A program made the translations under genes and the position numbers. From Candidatus Tumulicola scandinaviensis (GTDB lineage: Bacteria > Vulcanimicrobiota > Vulcanimicrobiia > Vulcanimicrobiales > Vulcanimicrobiaceae): a stretch of DNA of 33,497 nt. Positions 7,379-14,532 of the stretch are shown here, piece by piece (position 1 is the stretch's first letter; the number at the start of each line of letters is the position of its first letter). The DNA is taken from contig PLLA01000080.1 of the NCBI GenBank assembly GCA_003140835.1, positions 93,962 through 127,458 on the forward strand, given 5' to 3'. The notes below the pieces were generated by a model. That model saw nothing but the letters and a program-made list of their open reading frames with translations. It did no database searches and was not told the DNA's origin.

Positions 7379-7992
7379 GAGGGGCTGCTTTTCGTCGCCG
7401 CGACAACCACGGCCCCTTCCACCGTGCCGCCGGCTTCGGCCACGGCGCGTTCGCAATCTTCGAGCGTTGCCCCGGTCGTGCACACGTCGTCGACGAAGGT
7501 GATGCGCTTCCCGGCGATGGCGCCCGCGTCGCACCGAAAGCGCCCGCGCGCGGCCAATCGCTCGTTGCGCGTGCGTCCGCGTTGCGCGTCGCCGGCGTGC
7601 TGTTGCAGCGCGGCGAGCACGCGCGCGCCAGAAATATCTGCGGCTTTGCTCGCGATCAGCGCAACGCCATCCATGCCGCGAACGCGCCGTCGCGTCGCTG
7701 TGGTGGGAACCGGAATCAGCAACGTCCCTGGCCGCACGAACGGCGCGATCCGTTCGCCCAGCGCTTCGGTGACGTCGCGCCGTCCGTCTTTAAGTGCCAA
7801 GATTGCCGAGCGCAGCATGCCCTCGTAACACCCGTAGGCGACGACCGGGACGAGACGAAGCCGTACGCGTATGGCGCGCGCGCCGAGCGGCGCGCACGCG
7901 TGGCAAAGCCCGCTCCCAATCGCATTGCATCCGGCACACTGCGCGGGAAATAGAAAATCGAGCGCCGCACGCAACGCACGACTTTCGATCAC
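7351..7992 (-). CDS. comF: ComF family phosphoribosyltransferase-like protein
   Basis: This 213-residue protein carries an N-terminal zinc-finger-like Cys set (C19, C22, C30, C33) and a C-terminal type I phosphoribosyltransferase domain. The PRPP loop is ITFVDDVCTTGAT, and RRRVRGMDGVALIA and RGRTRNERLA are family blocks. ComF proteins are linked to DNA uptake in naturally competent bacteria, with the exact activity unclear. The start is GTG 7992. It heads the minus-strand chain that runs through ribD, ribE, a thioesterase and two dehydrogenases. Confidence 0.92.
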   Translation of the reverse strand: MIESRALRAALDFLFPAQCAGCNAIGSGLCHACAPLGARAIRVRLRLVPVVAYGCYEGMLRSAILALKDGRRDVTEALGERIAPFVRPGTLLIPVPTTATRRRVRGMDGVALIASKAADISGARVLAALQQHAGDAQRGRTRNERLAARGRFRCDAGAIAGKRITFVDDVCTTGATLEDCERAVAEAGGTVEGAVVVAATKSSPSWRPAPSEH

Positions 7993-8032
7993 GACGAGTG
8001 CGGCGCCGGCTAGTCTACTCGGAGCGCGCTTC

Positions 8033-8458
8033 CTATCCGGTCTTATGCGTCGGTAAGCACAGCATGGTAGGCGTTCCGACCGTCACCTGTCCTTTTTCGA
8101 ACTGATTGGCAAACGGGCGCGTTTGCGTAAGCGTGGGACCCTGGATCGGATAGCACGTCAAATGATCGGCGGGATTCGGAACTCGCATGTTGGGGCCGGA
8201 GATCACTTTCTTCGTCACCGGCGTGCAGAACAGTTGCGGAGCGCCGACTCCGGTTTGATACTGCTGGAATTGATCCGTGAGCTCCACGCTCGCCCCGCCA
8301 AACTGGCCTTGGAATTTGGCCGCATAGCACTCGAAATGCGAAAACGTCACCGCGTAGGGTATCGCCGCCTGGGCCGGCGCCGGCGCGACCGTTACCCGGC
8401 CGAGAACGAACGCCGTGGACAACGCGAGCACGGCAATGATGAAACTAACGAACCGCAT
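8033..8458 (-). CDS. Secreted protein with paired Cys-containing repeats (DUF7450-like)
   Basis: This 141-residue protein has a signal peptide (hydrophobic core to about residue 20, then AQA near 30). The mature part shows an internal repeat: HFECY...VELTDQF...LFCTP and then HLTCYPIQ...FANQF...MLCLP, each with two cysteines probably paired by disulfides. This repeat resembles the DUF7450 type of secreted domains; the name is a pattern match from memory. The ribosome site is near-perfect (AAAGGAGG six bases before the ATG), suggesting strong translation. Function is unknown. Confidence 0.8.
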   Translation of the reverse strand: MRFVSFIIAVLALSTAFVLGRVTVAPAPAQAAIPYAVTFSHFECYAAKFQGQFGGASVELTDQFQQYQTGVGAPQLFCTPVTKKVISGPNMRVPNPADHLTCYPIQGPTLTQTRPFANQFEKGQVTVGTPTMLCLPTHKTG

Positions 8459-8507
8459 GGTGAGCCTCCTTTACGGGTAGCCCACCAAGCATACATCCGC
8501 TCGGGCA

Positions 8508-9134
8508 CTATGCCAATGGAAGCGTCAGAATTCCGGGATGAACCTCGGGCCGGTAACCGGCCGCGAACACGGCTGCTAGGGAGCGCGGCGTAAGCACCTC
8601 GACGTCGGCTCTTGCCGGTTTGGGCTTTCGCATCGTATAGCCGGAGTCGGACCACGCGAAGAGATCGTCTCCCCACACGAGCCACGCCCGGCCGTCGAGC
8701 GCCACGAACGTCCCGTCGGGTAGGCGTGCGAGGGCGTCGCGATAGGTGCGCTTCCGGCGATCGTGGATGCGATCCGCATGGAGTTTGCCGTCCATGCCGT
8801 CCGCGTCGGGCGGTCCGGCGTGACACGCTTCCCAGAGTGCGCGGAAGCGCTGGTAATCGGCGCGGCGGCACTCCGCGCACGGGCGATGCCCCGCGCTGAA
8901 CGCAGTCGCTTCGTCGAGAAAAAAGAGCTCCGTATACCGGTGCGGCTGCATGACCGCCCGCTTCCGGCCACGGAACTCGAGACGGCACGCGATCCAGCGC
9001 CGCACTTGAAACGGGCGCACGATCTGCCGCGAATCGTCGTGGAGGATTCCGCGGTTTCCCATGACGAGCCCGCGGCCGGGCAGCGCCACGACGTCGCCGA
9101 ATGGCGTAACCCGATTTTGCAACGGCACGCACAT
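8508..9134 (-). CDS. Conserved hypothetical protein with a CAEC motif
   Basis: This is a 208-residue cytoplasmic protein starting at ATG 9134 (a TTG codon directly upstream is less likely). It begins with LPGRGLVMGNRGILHDD. An aromatic YTELFFLDEATAFSAGHRPCAECRRADYQRF block follows, in which His and the C-x-x-C could bind a metal, and then a basic region (HADRIHDRRKRTYRD). The architecture is familiar from uncharacterised bacterial proteins, but no named domain is recognised. The dispersed palindromic repeat lies just upstream and separates it from fliJ, so it may need its own promoter. Confidence 0.75.
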   Translation of the reverse strand: MCVPLQNRVTPFGDVVALPGRGLVMGNRGILHDDSRQIVRPFQVRRWIACRLEFRGRKRAVMQPHRYTELFFLDEATAFSAGHRPCAECRRADYQRFRALWEACHAGPPDADGMDGKLHADRIHDRRKRTYRDALARLPDGTFVALDGRAWLVWGDDLFAWSDSGYTMRKPKPARADVEVLTPRSLAAVFAAGYRPEVHPGILTLPLA

Positions 9135-9155
9135 CAATTCGCTACGCAGCCCCCC

Positions 9156-9241
9156 ATTGTCATCCTGTAACGGCCGTCCTTCGACTGCGCGCCTTCGGCG
9201 CTCCGCTCAGGATGACAACGCGGCTCCGCTCAGGATGACAA
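9156..9241. repeat. Palindromic dispersed repeat, copy 1
   Basis: ATTGTCATCCTG at 9156-9167 faces CAGGATGACAA at 9208-9218, and a second CAGGATGACAA lies at 9231-9241. The inner part carries the GGCGCTCCGCT block shared with two other copies in the window (15141-15163, 29292-29313). Together it forms a long imperfect inverted repeat. The right end contains the stop codon of the fliJ-like gene. Confidence 0.8.
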
Positions 9242-9670
9242 GCGGTGGAGCGCGTTTGCGTCGTCGATCTCAGCTTGCTCGGCGCGCATTGCGGCGGCTT
9301 CGAACGCCGCGAGCCGGCGGCGCCGCAACGCTTCAATGACGTTGCGTTGCTTGCGTGCGTCGACGACCGCCTCGTGCGCCGCGTCCAGCTCGGCCCGCGC
9401 TTCGGCCAGCGCGTGAATCATCCCATCGATGGACCGGTGCAGAAACAACACATGATTCTCGTAGCTGCGGGCCGCGACGACTCGCTCGGCCGCGATGACG
9501 CCGCGCAAGTCGCGTTCGGCGGCGCGAAGCTGCTCGCGGCGCCGCGCGAGTTCCAGCAAAGAAGTCTCTATGGCGCGATGCCGGACGGCGAACGCCTGCA
9601 ATGCCGCATCCTCCTGCTGCTGACGGTACGCGAGCACCGCTTCAAGACCGAACGAAAACCGTTTGCCCAC
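9230..9670 (-). CDS. FliJ-like coiled-coil protein
   Basis: This 146-residue, almost entirely helical protein opens with KRFSFGLEAVLAYRQQQEDAA, the FliJ pattern of a short F-x-L-E-x-V-L motif before two long coiled coils (to about residue 140). FliJ is the soluble stalk of the flagellar type III export ATPase. The start is GTG 9670, with GGAGG seven bases upstream. It lies 47 bases after purA on the same strand, with no other flagellar gene in the window, so it is an orphan here or a similar coiled-coil protein. Its last residues (LSS) and the TGA lie inside the dispersed repeat. Confidence 0.65.
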   Translation of the reverse strand: MGKRFSFGLEAVLAYRQQQEDAALQAFAVRHRAIETSLLELARRREQLRAAERDLRGVIAAERVVAARSYENHVLFLHRSIDGMIHALAEARAELDAAHEAVVDARKQRNVIEALRRRRLAAFEAAAMRAEQAEIDDANALHRLSS

Positions 9671-9717
9671 GCGGTACCCTCCCGGCGAAGACGACCGCGG
9701 GAAAGTGCCGGGGTGCG

Positions 9718-10986
9718 CTATTTCGCGAGCTGGCTGCGTTCCGGTCCGACGGAAACGAGATCGATCGGCGTTGCGAGGAGTTCTTGCACGCGCGCGACGT
9801 AACGGCGCGCCGCGGCGGGAAGGTCGGCGATTCGCCGGCACTCGCCGATCGGCTCCGTCCATCCGGGAACCTCTTCAATCTCGAGTTCCAGTCCGGGTGT
9901 CGCCGCATCGGCGAATCCCGCCGGCTTCCCGTTCAAGCGGTAGCCGGTGACGATCCCCAGCGTTTCGAAGCCGGTCAAGACGTCGAGCTTGGTAATGACG
10001 GCGCTGCTCAAACCGTTGAGCGCCACTGCGTAGCGGCCGGCGACCGCATCCAACCAGCCGCAGCGCCGCGGACGTCCGGTAACGGTTCCGAATTCGGCGC
10101 CCTGTCGGCGCAGTTTTTCACCGCGTTCGTCGTGCAGTTCCGACGGCAACGGCCCGCTGCCCACGCGCGTGCAGTACGCTTTCACGACGCCGATGACGCG
10201 GCCGATGGCGGTCGGACCGATACCCAGCCCGATGCACGCGCCGCCGGCGATCGTATGCGAGCTAGTAACGTACGGATACGTCCCGTAGCCCACGTCGAGC
10301 AGCGATCCTTGGGCTCCCTCGATGAGAACGCGCTTGCCGGCCGCGAGCTTCTCGTGCATGTAAGCGACGCCGTCGACCACGTGCGGCGCCAGCCGCACGG
10401 CCACGCCACGCATCTCCGCAATCAGTTCGTCCTCGCTCGGCAGCAACTCGTTCGGATCTAAGAGTGCCCGGCGCGCTGCGAGATTCGTGCGAATCTTTTC
10501 GTCGAGCAACACGCCGCGCGCGAAATCGCCGAACGCAATTCCGGCACGCGCGACTTTATCGACGTAGGCCGGCCCGATCCCGCGACCCGTCGTACCGAGG
10601 GCGAGCGCACCGCGATCGCGTTCGCCGGCGCGATCGGCGGCAGCATGATACGGCAACACGACGTGCGCGCGATCGGATATTTTAATGCGCGCGATATCGA
10701 TGCCGAGTGCGGCCAAACGCTCGAGTTCGTCGAGCAGGGTCGCTGGATTGACGACGGTGCCGCCCCCGATGAAAAGCTCGGCATTCGCATTGAGTGCGCC
10801 CGACGGAACGATGCGTAACGCCAATTTCGTATCGCCCACCACGATCGAATGTCCGGCGTTGTCGCCGCCGCCGAAGCGCGCCACGACGTCGTAATCCTGC
10901 GCGAACAGATCGACGATCCGCCCTTTACCCTCGTCACCCCACTGGATTCCGACGACGACGTCGGCCTTTGAAGCGGAACTATTCAG
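9718..10986 (-). CDS. purA: Adenylosuccinate synthetase, probable CTG start
   Basis: PurA makes adenylosuccinate from IMP, aspartate and GTP, the committed step to AMP. The N-terminal P-loop GIQWGDEGKG, then FGGGDNAGH, GTTGRGIGPAYVDK, GAQGSLLDVGYGTYPYVTSS, TRVGSGPLPSEL and GRPRRCGWLDA are all present. The first ATG/GTG/TTG in frame (GTG 10884) would remove the essential P-loop. Upstream there is no such codon before an in-frame stop at 11047-11049. CTG 10986 has GGAG seven bases upstream, overlaps the mannosidase stop by eight bases, and gives 422 residues, the normal length. Confidence 0.95.
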   Translation of the reverse strand: MNSSASKADVVVGIQWGDEGKGRIVDLFAQDYDVVARFGGGDNAGHSIVVGDTKLALRIVPSGALNANAELFIGGGTVVNPATLLDELERLAALGIDIARIKISDRAHVVLPYHAAADRAGERDRGALALGTTGRGIGPAYVDKVARAGIAFGDFARGVLLDEKIRTNLAARRALLDPNELLPSEDELIAEMRGVAVRLAPHVVDGVAYMHEKLAAGKRVLIEGAQGSLLDVGYGTYPYVTSSHTIAGGACIGLGIGPTAIGRVIGVVKAYCTRVGSGPLPSELHDERGEKLRRQGAEFGTVTGRPRRCGWLDAVAGRYAVALNGLSSAVITKLDVLTGFETLGIVTGYRLNGKPAGFADAATPGLELEIEEVPGWTEPIGECRRIADLPAAARRYVARVQELLATPIDLVSVGPERSQLAK

Positions 10987-12304
10987 AGCGGAACTCCAAG
11001 TCGCCGGTGTCGCCCATCGGAATCGCGCTGATGCCTTGGAACTGGGTCATCACGAACTCGGAGAACAGCGCGTTGGGCCAGCCGAAATCTTGACGCGTGA
11101 ACTGTCGCGGATCGTCGGGATTGAACGACTCGTGCAAAAGGTGATCGCCCGGATCGCTGGCCAGCAGCTGGTTGAGCACGTCCTGCTTCTCGGTATTGCT
11201 CGTCGCGGTCATGCCTTGGACGATCAGCGCCAGCGGCCAGACCCAATGGTCGGGCGTGTGATAGCTGCCGATGCCGCGCGCCCGGTGTCCCTGGTAAAAC
11301 GACGGATTGTCCTGCGAGAGCAAGAAGCGGCGGGTGTTGTCGTAGTAGCGATCGTTGGTGCCGGTGTATCCGATGTAGGGCGCCGACAGCAGGCTCGGAA
11401 TGTTGGCGTCGTCGGTCAATATCGCGTTACCGAGACCGTCGACTTCGTAAGCATACACGTACCCGTATTTCGGCATCAGCACGAGTCCGTAGGTTTGGAT
11501 GCCGCGCTGCACTTCGTCGCGCAACGCCTTCGCCTCGCGTGCCTTGACGACGTTATGGTACACGTCGCGCTCGATTTCCGACATGTCGCCCAAGGCGACG
11601 ACGGCGAACATCTCCGACGGAATCAGGAAATTGTAGTAGCACGCGTCGTCGGACGGACGGAAACCGGTCCAAATCATACCGGTGTAGCCGACCGGACGTC
11701 CCTTGCCGTCGTTCGCCAGTTCCTTATGCGTGTAGCTGGAGTTGCGCGGATGGTCTTGCTCGCGTTGCATGGTCGCCAGAACCGCGTCGAGCATCTTCGA
11801 AAAATCCGGCGTGAAGATCGATGCGTCGCCGGTGGTTTTCCAGTAACTCCAGGCAAGTGCAGTGGGATAGGCGAGCGAATCCAACTCGAACTTTTGCTCC
11901 CACACACGGTAATCCAGCGTGTAGGCGTTCGCATAGGGATCGATTTGCAGGTACTTCGCCATTCGCGCGGTGATCGCTTGAAGCAGCCGCCGCACGTCGG
12001 GGTCGTTCTTTGCAAAGAACAGGTACGGGCGCGATTGAGCGCTGGCGTCGCGTAGCCACTCCGCCGGAATGTCGCCGGTCTTTACGTAGGCCGTTCCGTC
12101 GGATGCGTATTCCGCCAGTTTGCTCGTATCGAGCAGCGCGGCGCGGAACATTTCCTGAAGCTGTTCGTTCGAGTTGCGATAGTCGGCGGCGGCTTGTTCG
12201 ATCGAATGCAGCTCCAGCGCCGGTGCCGGAACCGGAACTGCGCCCACCACGAGGGCGACGAGCAGCGCGAGCGCGGTGAGGCTCTTGTTCGTCAATGCGG
12301 CCAC
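10979..12304 (-). CDS. Secreted GH125 exo-alpha-1,6-mannosidase-like glycosidase
   Basis: An N-terminal signal peptide (TALALLVALVVGAVPVPAPA) is followed by a complete GH125 (formerly DUF1237) alpha/alpha-barrel. Family blocks are TGDIPAEWLRDASAQ, TGMIWTGFRPSDDAC (acidic catalytic segment), YHTPDHWVWPLALI and FGWPNALFSEFV. Characterised members remove alpha-1,6-linked mannose without a metal; substrate here is inferred. The start is GTG 12304 or, with TTGA coupling to the hpt stop, TTG 12295. It lies between the purine genes hpt and purA, overlapping both. Export suggests action on cell-surface or environmental mannan. Confidence 0.9.
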   Translation of the reverse strand: MAALTNKSLTALALLVALVVGAVPVPAPALELHSIEQAAADYRNSNEQLQEMFRAALLDTSKLAEYASDGTAYVKTGDIPAEWLRDASAQSRPYLFFAKNDPDVRRLLQAITARMAKYLQIDPYANAYTLDYRVWEQKFELDSLAYPTALAWSYWKTTGDASIFTPDFSKMLDAVLATMQREQDHPRNSSYTHKELANDGKGRPVGYTGMIWTGFRPSDDACYYNFLIPSEMFAVVALGDMSEIERDVYHNVVKAREAKALRDEVQRGIQTYGLVLMPKYGYVYAYEVDGLGNAILTDDANIPSLLSAPYIGYTGTNDRYYDNTRRFLLSQDNPSFYQGHRARGIGSYHTPDHWVWPLALIVQGMTATSNTEKQDVLNQLLASDPGDHLLHESFNPDDPRQFTRQDFGWPNALFSEFVMTQFQGISAIPMGDTGDLEFRSE

Positions 12305-12801
12305 GTTCCATGAGCGTAGAGGGCCGGCAACTCCCGATAGCGTCCCAAGTAATCGAGGCCGTAGCCGACCACGTAGATATCGGGGGCCTCGAATCCCCGA
12401 TACCGCACTTCGACGTCGGCGATCCTGCGGTGCGGCCGGTCGAGGAGCGCGCACACCGACAACGAGGCCGGTCCGCGAGCTACGACGCGCTTAAAAACGT
12501 ACTGCAGCGTCAAGCCGGTGTCGATGGTATCGACGAGAATCACGTGGCGGCCTTCGAGCGGAATGGCCGCATCTTTGGCAAGCTCGATACCTTCGCCCTC
12601 GCCGTAGCGATTGACCGACACGGCGTCGGCTTCGCACGGGATCGAAATCGCCTTCAAGAGATCGGCGAAGAACGGCGCCGACGCGTTTGAGACGGCGATG
12701 AGGAGTGGGACGTGGCCGGCGTAATCGCGGGAAATATCGGCGCCCATCTCGGCGACGCGAACCGTAATCGCGTCCGCGTCGAACAGGGGCTCACCGATCA
12801 C
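12292..12801 (-). CDS. hpt: Hypoxanthine phosphoribosyltransferase
   Basis: This purine salvage enzyme transfers ribose-5-phosphate from PRPP to hypoxanthine/guanine. The 169-residue protein has the PRPP-binding loop VILVDTIDTGLTL, an upstream flexible loop (SVNRYGEGEG) and the C-terminal VGYGLDYLGRYRELPAL block of the family. The GTG 12801 start overlaps the upstream nuclease-like gene stop as GTGA, and its end overlaps the GH125 start. Its presence in the same overlapping unit as purA gives that operon a purine theme. Confidence 0.94.
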   Translation of the reverse strand: MIGEPLFDADAITVRVAEMGADISRDYAGHVPLLIAVSNASAPFFADLLKAISIPCEADAVSVNRYGEGEGIELAKDAAIPLEGRHVILVDTIDTGLTLQYVFKRVVARGPASLSVCALLDRPHRRIADVEVRYRGFEAPDIYVVGYGLDYLGRYRELPALYAHGTWPH

Positions 12802-13133
12802 CCGGACACCGCTTTGCCGGAACGGGCGAGAACGCGCTCAACGTCGCGGCGCGTAAAGAGTTTGACGTTGACGTGCGGATGATTCGAGCGAAGCAACCGC
12901 AACTTCCGGTTCTTTCGCGAGTTTCGAATCGGTTTTGCCACGGTGACTTCAATGTAAAGATCGTACTCCGGAAGGTAAAAGTCCGGTGTGAAGAACTCGA
13001 TTGGCTGCCCCTGCTCGTTCCAGCAAATAGGAAATGTACGGGGCTCATATTGCCAAGGTACTCGATAGAAGTCGAAGATGCGTGCGAGCTCGGCTTCGCT
13101 AGCGTGTGCAAAAGGGCCCCGTGACGTAGCCAC
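12798..13133 (-). CDS. Small PD-(D/E)XK nuclease-like protein
   Basis: From GTG 13133 this is a 111-residue protein. The segment SEAELARIFDFYRVPWQYEPRTFP and then FTPDFYLPEYDLYIEVTVAK has the layout of Vsr/DUF559-like PD-(D/E)XK domains: Glu15, Asp51 in PD, Glu62 followed by Thr64 and Lys67. A basic tail (RNSRKNRKLRLLR) and a final VKLFTRRDVERVL helix follow. Activity and nucleic acid target are not known. The frame is open further upstream but only as Gly/Arg-rich sequence across the divergent intergenic region. The gene is coupled to hpt by GTGA. Confidence 0.75.
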   Translation of the reverse strand: MATSRGPFAHASEAELARIFDFYRVPWQYEPRTFPICWNEQGQPIEFFTPDFYLPEYDLYIEVTVAKPIRNSRKNRKLRLLRSNHPHVNVKLFTRRDVERVLARSGKAVSG

Positions 13134-13158
13134 GGACCATAACCTACGACGACGACCG

Positions 13159-13214
13159 GCGTCCTTCCCGCCGTCCGCCAAGCGCCCGCCCCCGAAGGAC
13201 GCAGAAGGGCGTCC
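13159..13214. promoter_or_regulatory. Competing inverted repeats in the divergent intergenic region
   Basis: GCGTCCTTC (13159-13167) is perfectly complementary to GAAGGACGC (13194-13202). GGACGC (13197-13202) can instead pair with GCGTCC (13209-13214). The two hairpins exclude each other, as in attenuators. The region lies between the nuclease-like/hpt operon (minus) and the epimerase gene (plus), and either transcript could use it. Confidence 0.4.
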
Positions 13215-13286
13215 CGGCGTTTTACCGCCATCCTGTGAAACCTCTGAGCCCGAAGCGACGGTTTTCTGGCACGGAGGTGCGCCATC

Positions 13287-14177
13287 ATGCGAATTTTTGT
13301 CATCGGCGCGAGCGGCTACGTCGGAGCAGCCGTCGCGCGAACTCTGCGGGAGGCCGGTCATGAAGTTACGGGATCGGCACGCCACGAGGATACGGTGAGG
13401 AAGCTGCGCGAGGCCGGAGTCGAACCGGTCAACGGCGACGTGACGGCGCCCGAATCGCTGGCGGCCGCGGCGCACGATGCCGACGGCGTGGTGTACGCCG
13501 TGCAATACTACGGCGACGATCCTGCAAAGGTGGAAGGCAACGCGCTACGCGCGCTCGTCGACGCGCTTGCGGGCAGCAACAAACCTTTCGCCTACACCAG
13601 CGGCGTCTGGATTTACGGAAACACCGGCGAACGCATCGCCGCCGAAGACGCGCCGCTCGATCCGACGCCGCTGGTCGCGCATCGTCCGCAGCTCGAGCGA
13701 AGCGTGCTCGACGGGGTCGCGCGTGGCGTGCGCTCGTTCGTCATACGGCCGGGCGACGTGTATGGAGCCGGCGGAGGCATTCCCGCGATGTGGGTGCAGT
13801 CTGCGCGCGAGTCTGGAACGGTGCGTTTCGTGGGGGACGGTACGAATCGCTGGGCGATGATTCATCGCGATGATTTGGCGCGGCTCTTTGCCTTGGCCAT
13901 CGACGGCGCGGATCCCGGAGCGATCTACAATGCCGGCGACGACACGTCGTTCACGGTTCGCGAGATGGCCGAGGCTGCGAGTGAGGGAGCCGGGAAGCAC
14001 GGCGCCGTGAAGGCCTGGCCACTGGAAGAAGCTCGAGCGGCGCTGGGCGCATTCGCCGACGCCCTCGTTCTGGATTCGCGCATCAGCTCGAACCGCGCTC
14101 GCGAGCAACTCGGCTGGCGGACGCGTACGAGTACGATCGTCGACGATCTGCGAACCGGTTCGTACGCGGGCGGTTAA
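13287..14177 (+). CDS. NAD(P)-dependent epimerase/dehydratase (extended SDR)
   Basis: This 296-residue protein starts MRIFVIGASGYVG, the extended-SDR nucleotide motif G-x-x-G-x-x-G. Asp77 follows in the HDADGVVYA block, then SGVWIYGNTGE, a substrate-loop region (RPGDVYGAGGG) and HRDDLARLFALA. The usual Y-x-x-x-K catalytic pair is not clear: the YGNTGE tyrosine is not followed by a Lys, so it may be an atypical or reductase-like member. GGAGG lies eight bases before the ATG. It is transcribed alone, divergent from the nuclease-like operon. Substrate unknown. Confidence 0.88.
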   Translation: MRIFVIGASGYVGAAVARTLREAGHEVTGSARHEDTVRKLREAGVEPVNGDVTAPESLAAAAHDADGVVYAVQYYGDDPAKVEGNALRALVDALAGSNKPFAYTSGVWIYGNTGERIAAEDAPLDPTPLVAHRPQLERSVLDGVARGVRSFVIRPGDVYGAGGGIPAMWVQSARESGTVRFVGDGTNRWAMIHRDDLARLFALAIDGADPGAIYNAGDDTSFTVREMAEAASEGAGKHGAVKAWPLEEARAALGAFADALVLDSRISSNRAREQLGWRTRTSTIVDDLRTGSYAGG

Positions 14178-14188
14178 GGCCAACTTAA

Positions 14189-14332
14189 ACGTCGCCCGGT
14201 ATACTTGACTCGCGATCCCCTTTCGTCTGCGATAGTTGGAGCCACTATGCCGTGCTGCATACCGTCGAATCGATTTTTGGTCTGCCGTGCATCAAGTACG
14301 ACTGCAGCGCGCCCATTATTAACGGAATCTAG
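14189..14332 (+). pseudogene. C-terminal remnant of a phosphoesterase (acid phosphatase/phospholipase C family)
   Basis: An open frame after an in-frame TAA reads, in part, SPFVCDSWSHYAVLHTVESIFGLP and then APIINGI before TAG. In PF04185-type phosphoesterases the C-terminal catalytic block reads like S-P-Y-V ... Y-D-H-Y-S-x-L-x-T-I-E-x-x-F-G-L-P, and the match in order and spacing is good. No start codon or upstream domain is present, since the epimerase gene ends 12 bases before. This looks like a decayed remnant. The identification rests on motif memory. Confidence 0.5.
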
Positions 14333-14347
14333 CAGTAAGGAGCGGCG

Positions 14348-14515
14348 ATGAAATACGCATTCGTGAGGCTATTTCCGGCGTTAGACGCCGCGGCACGGCC
14401 GGAAAGCGGCGCACTTAACGCGGACGTCTTCGGGTGTTCGAGCGTTCGTCCGTTAGACGATGCCGCCGCACCGCGAAGCGATTCGCAACCCGCCGAAGCG
14501 CCCACCGCCGGCTAG
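14348..14515 (+). CDS. Small ORF, 55 aa, unknown
   Basis: ATG 14348 has a strong ribosome site (AAGGAG six bases upstream), and the frame encodes MKYAFVRLFPALD followed by an Ala/Pro/Asp-rich tail ending in PTAG. There is one cysteine and no membrane segment. It begins 15 bases after the phosphoesterase remnant and could be part of that decayed gene or a genuine small protein. No homology is recognised. Confidence 0.35.
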   Translation: MKYAFVRLFPALDAAARPESGALNADVFGCSSVRPLDDAAAPRSDSQPAEAPTAG

Positions 14516-14532
14516 GCCGCGCCGCAGCAATA

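Noticed and set aside
13209-13237. On the minus strand CACAGG, a hairpin and then GGGACGC resemble the first part of a GEMM-I (c-di-GMP) riboswitch.
   Set aside because: The conserved GCAAA segments and the second domain are missing, and the match is only about 13 bases.
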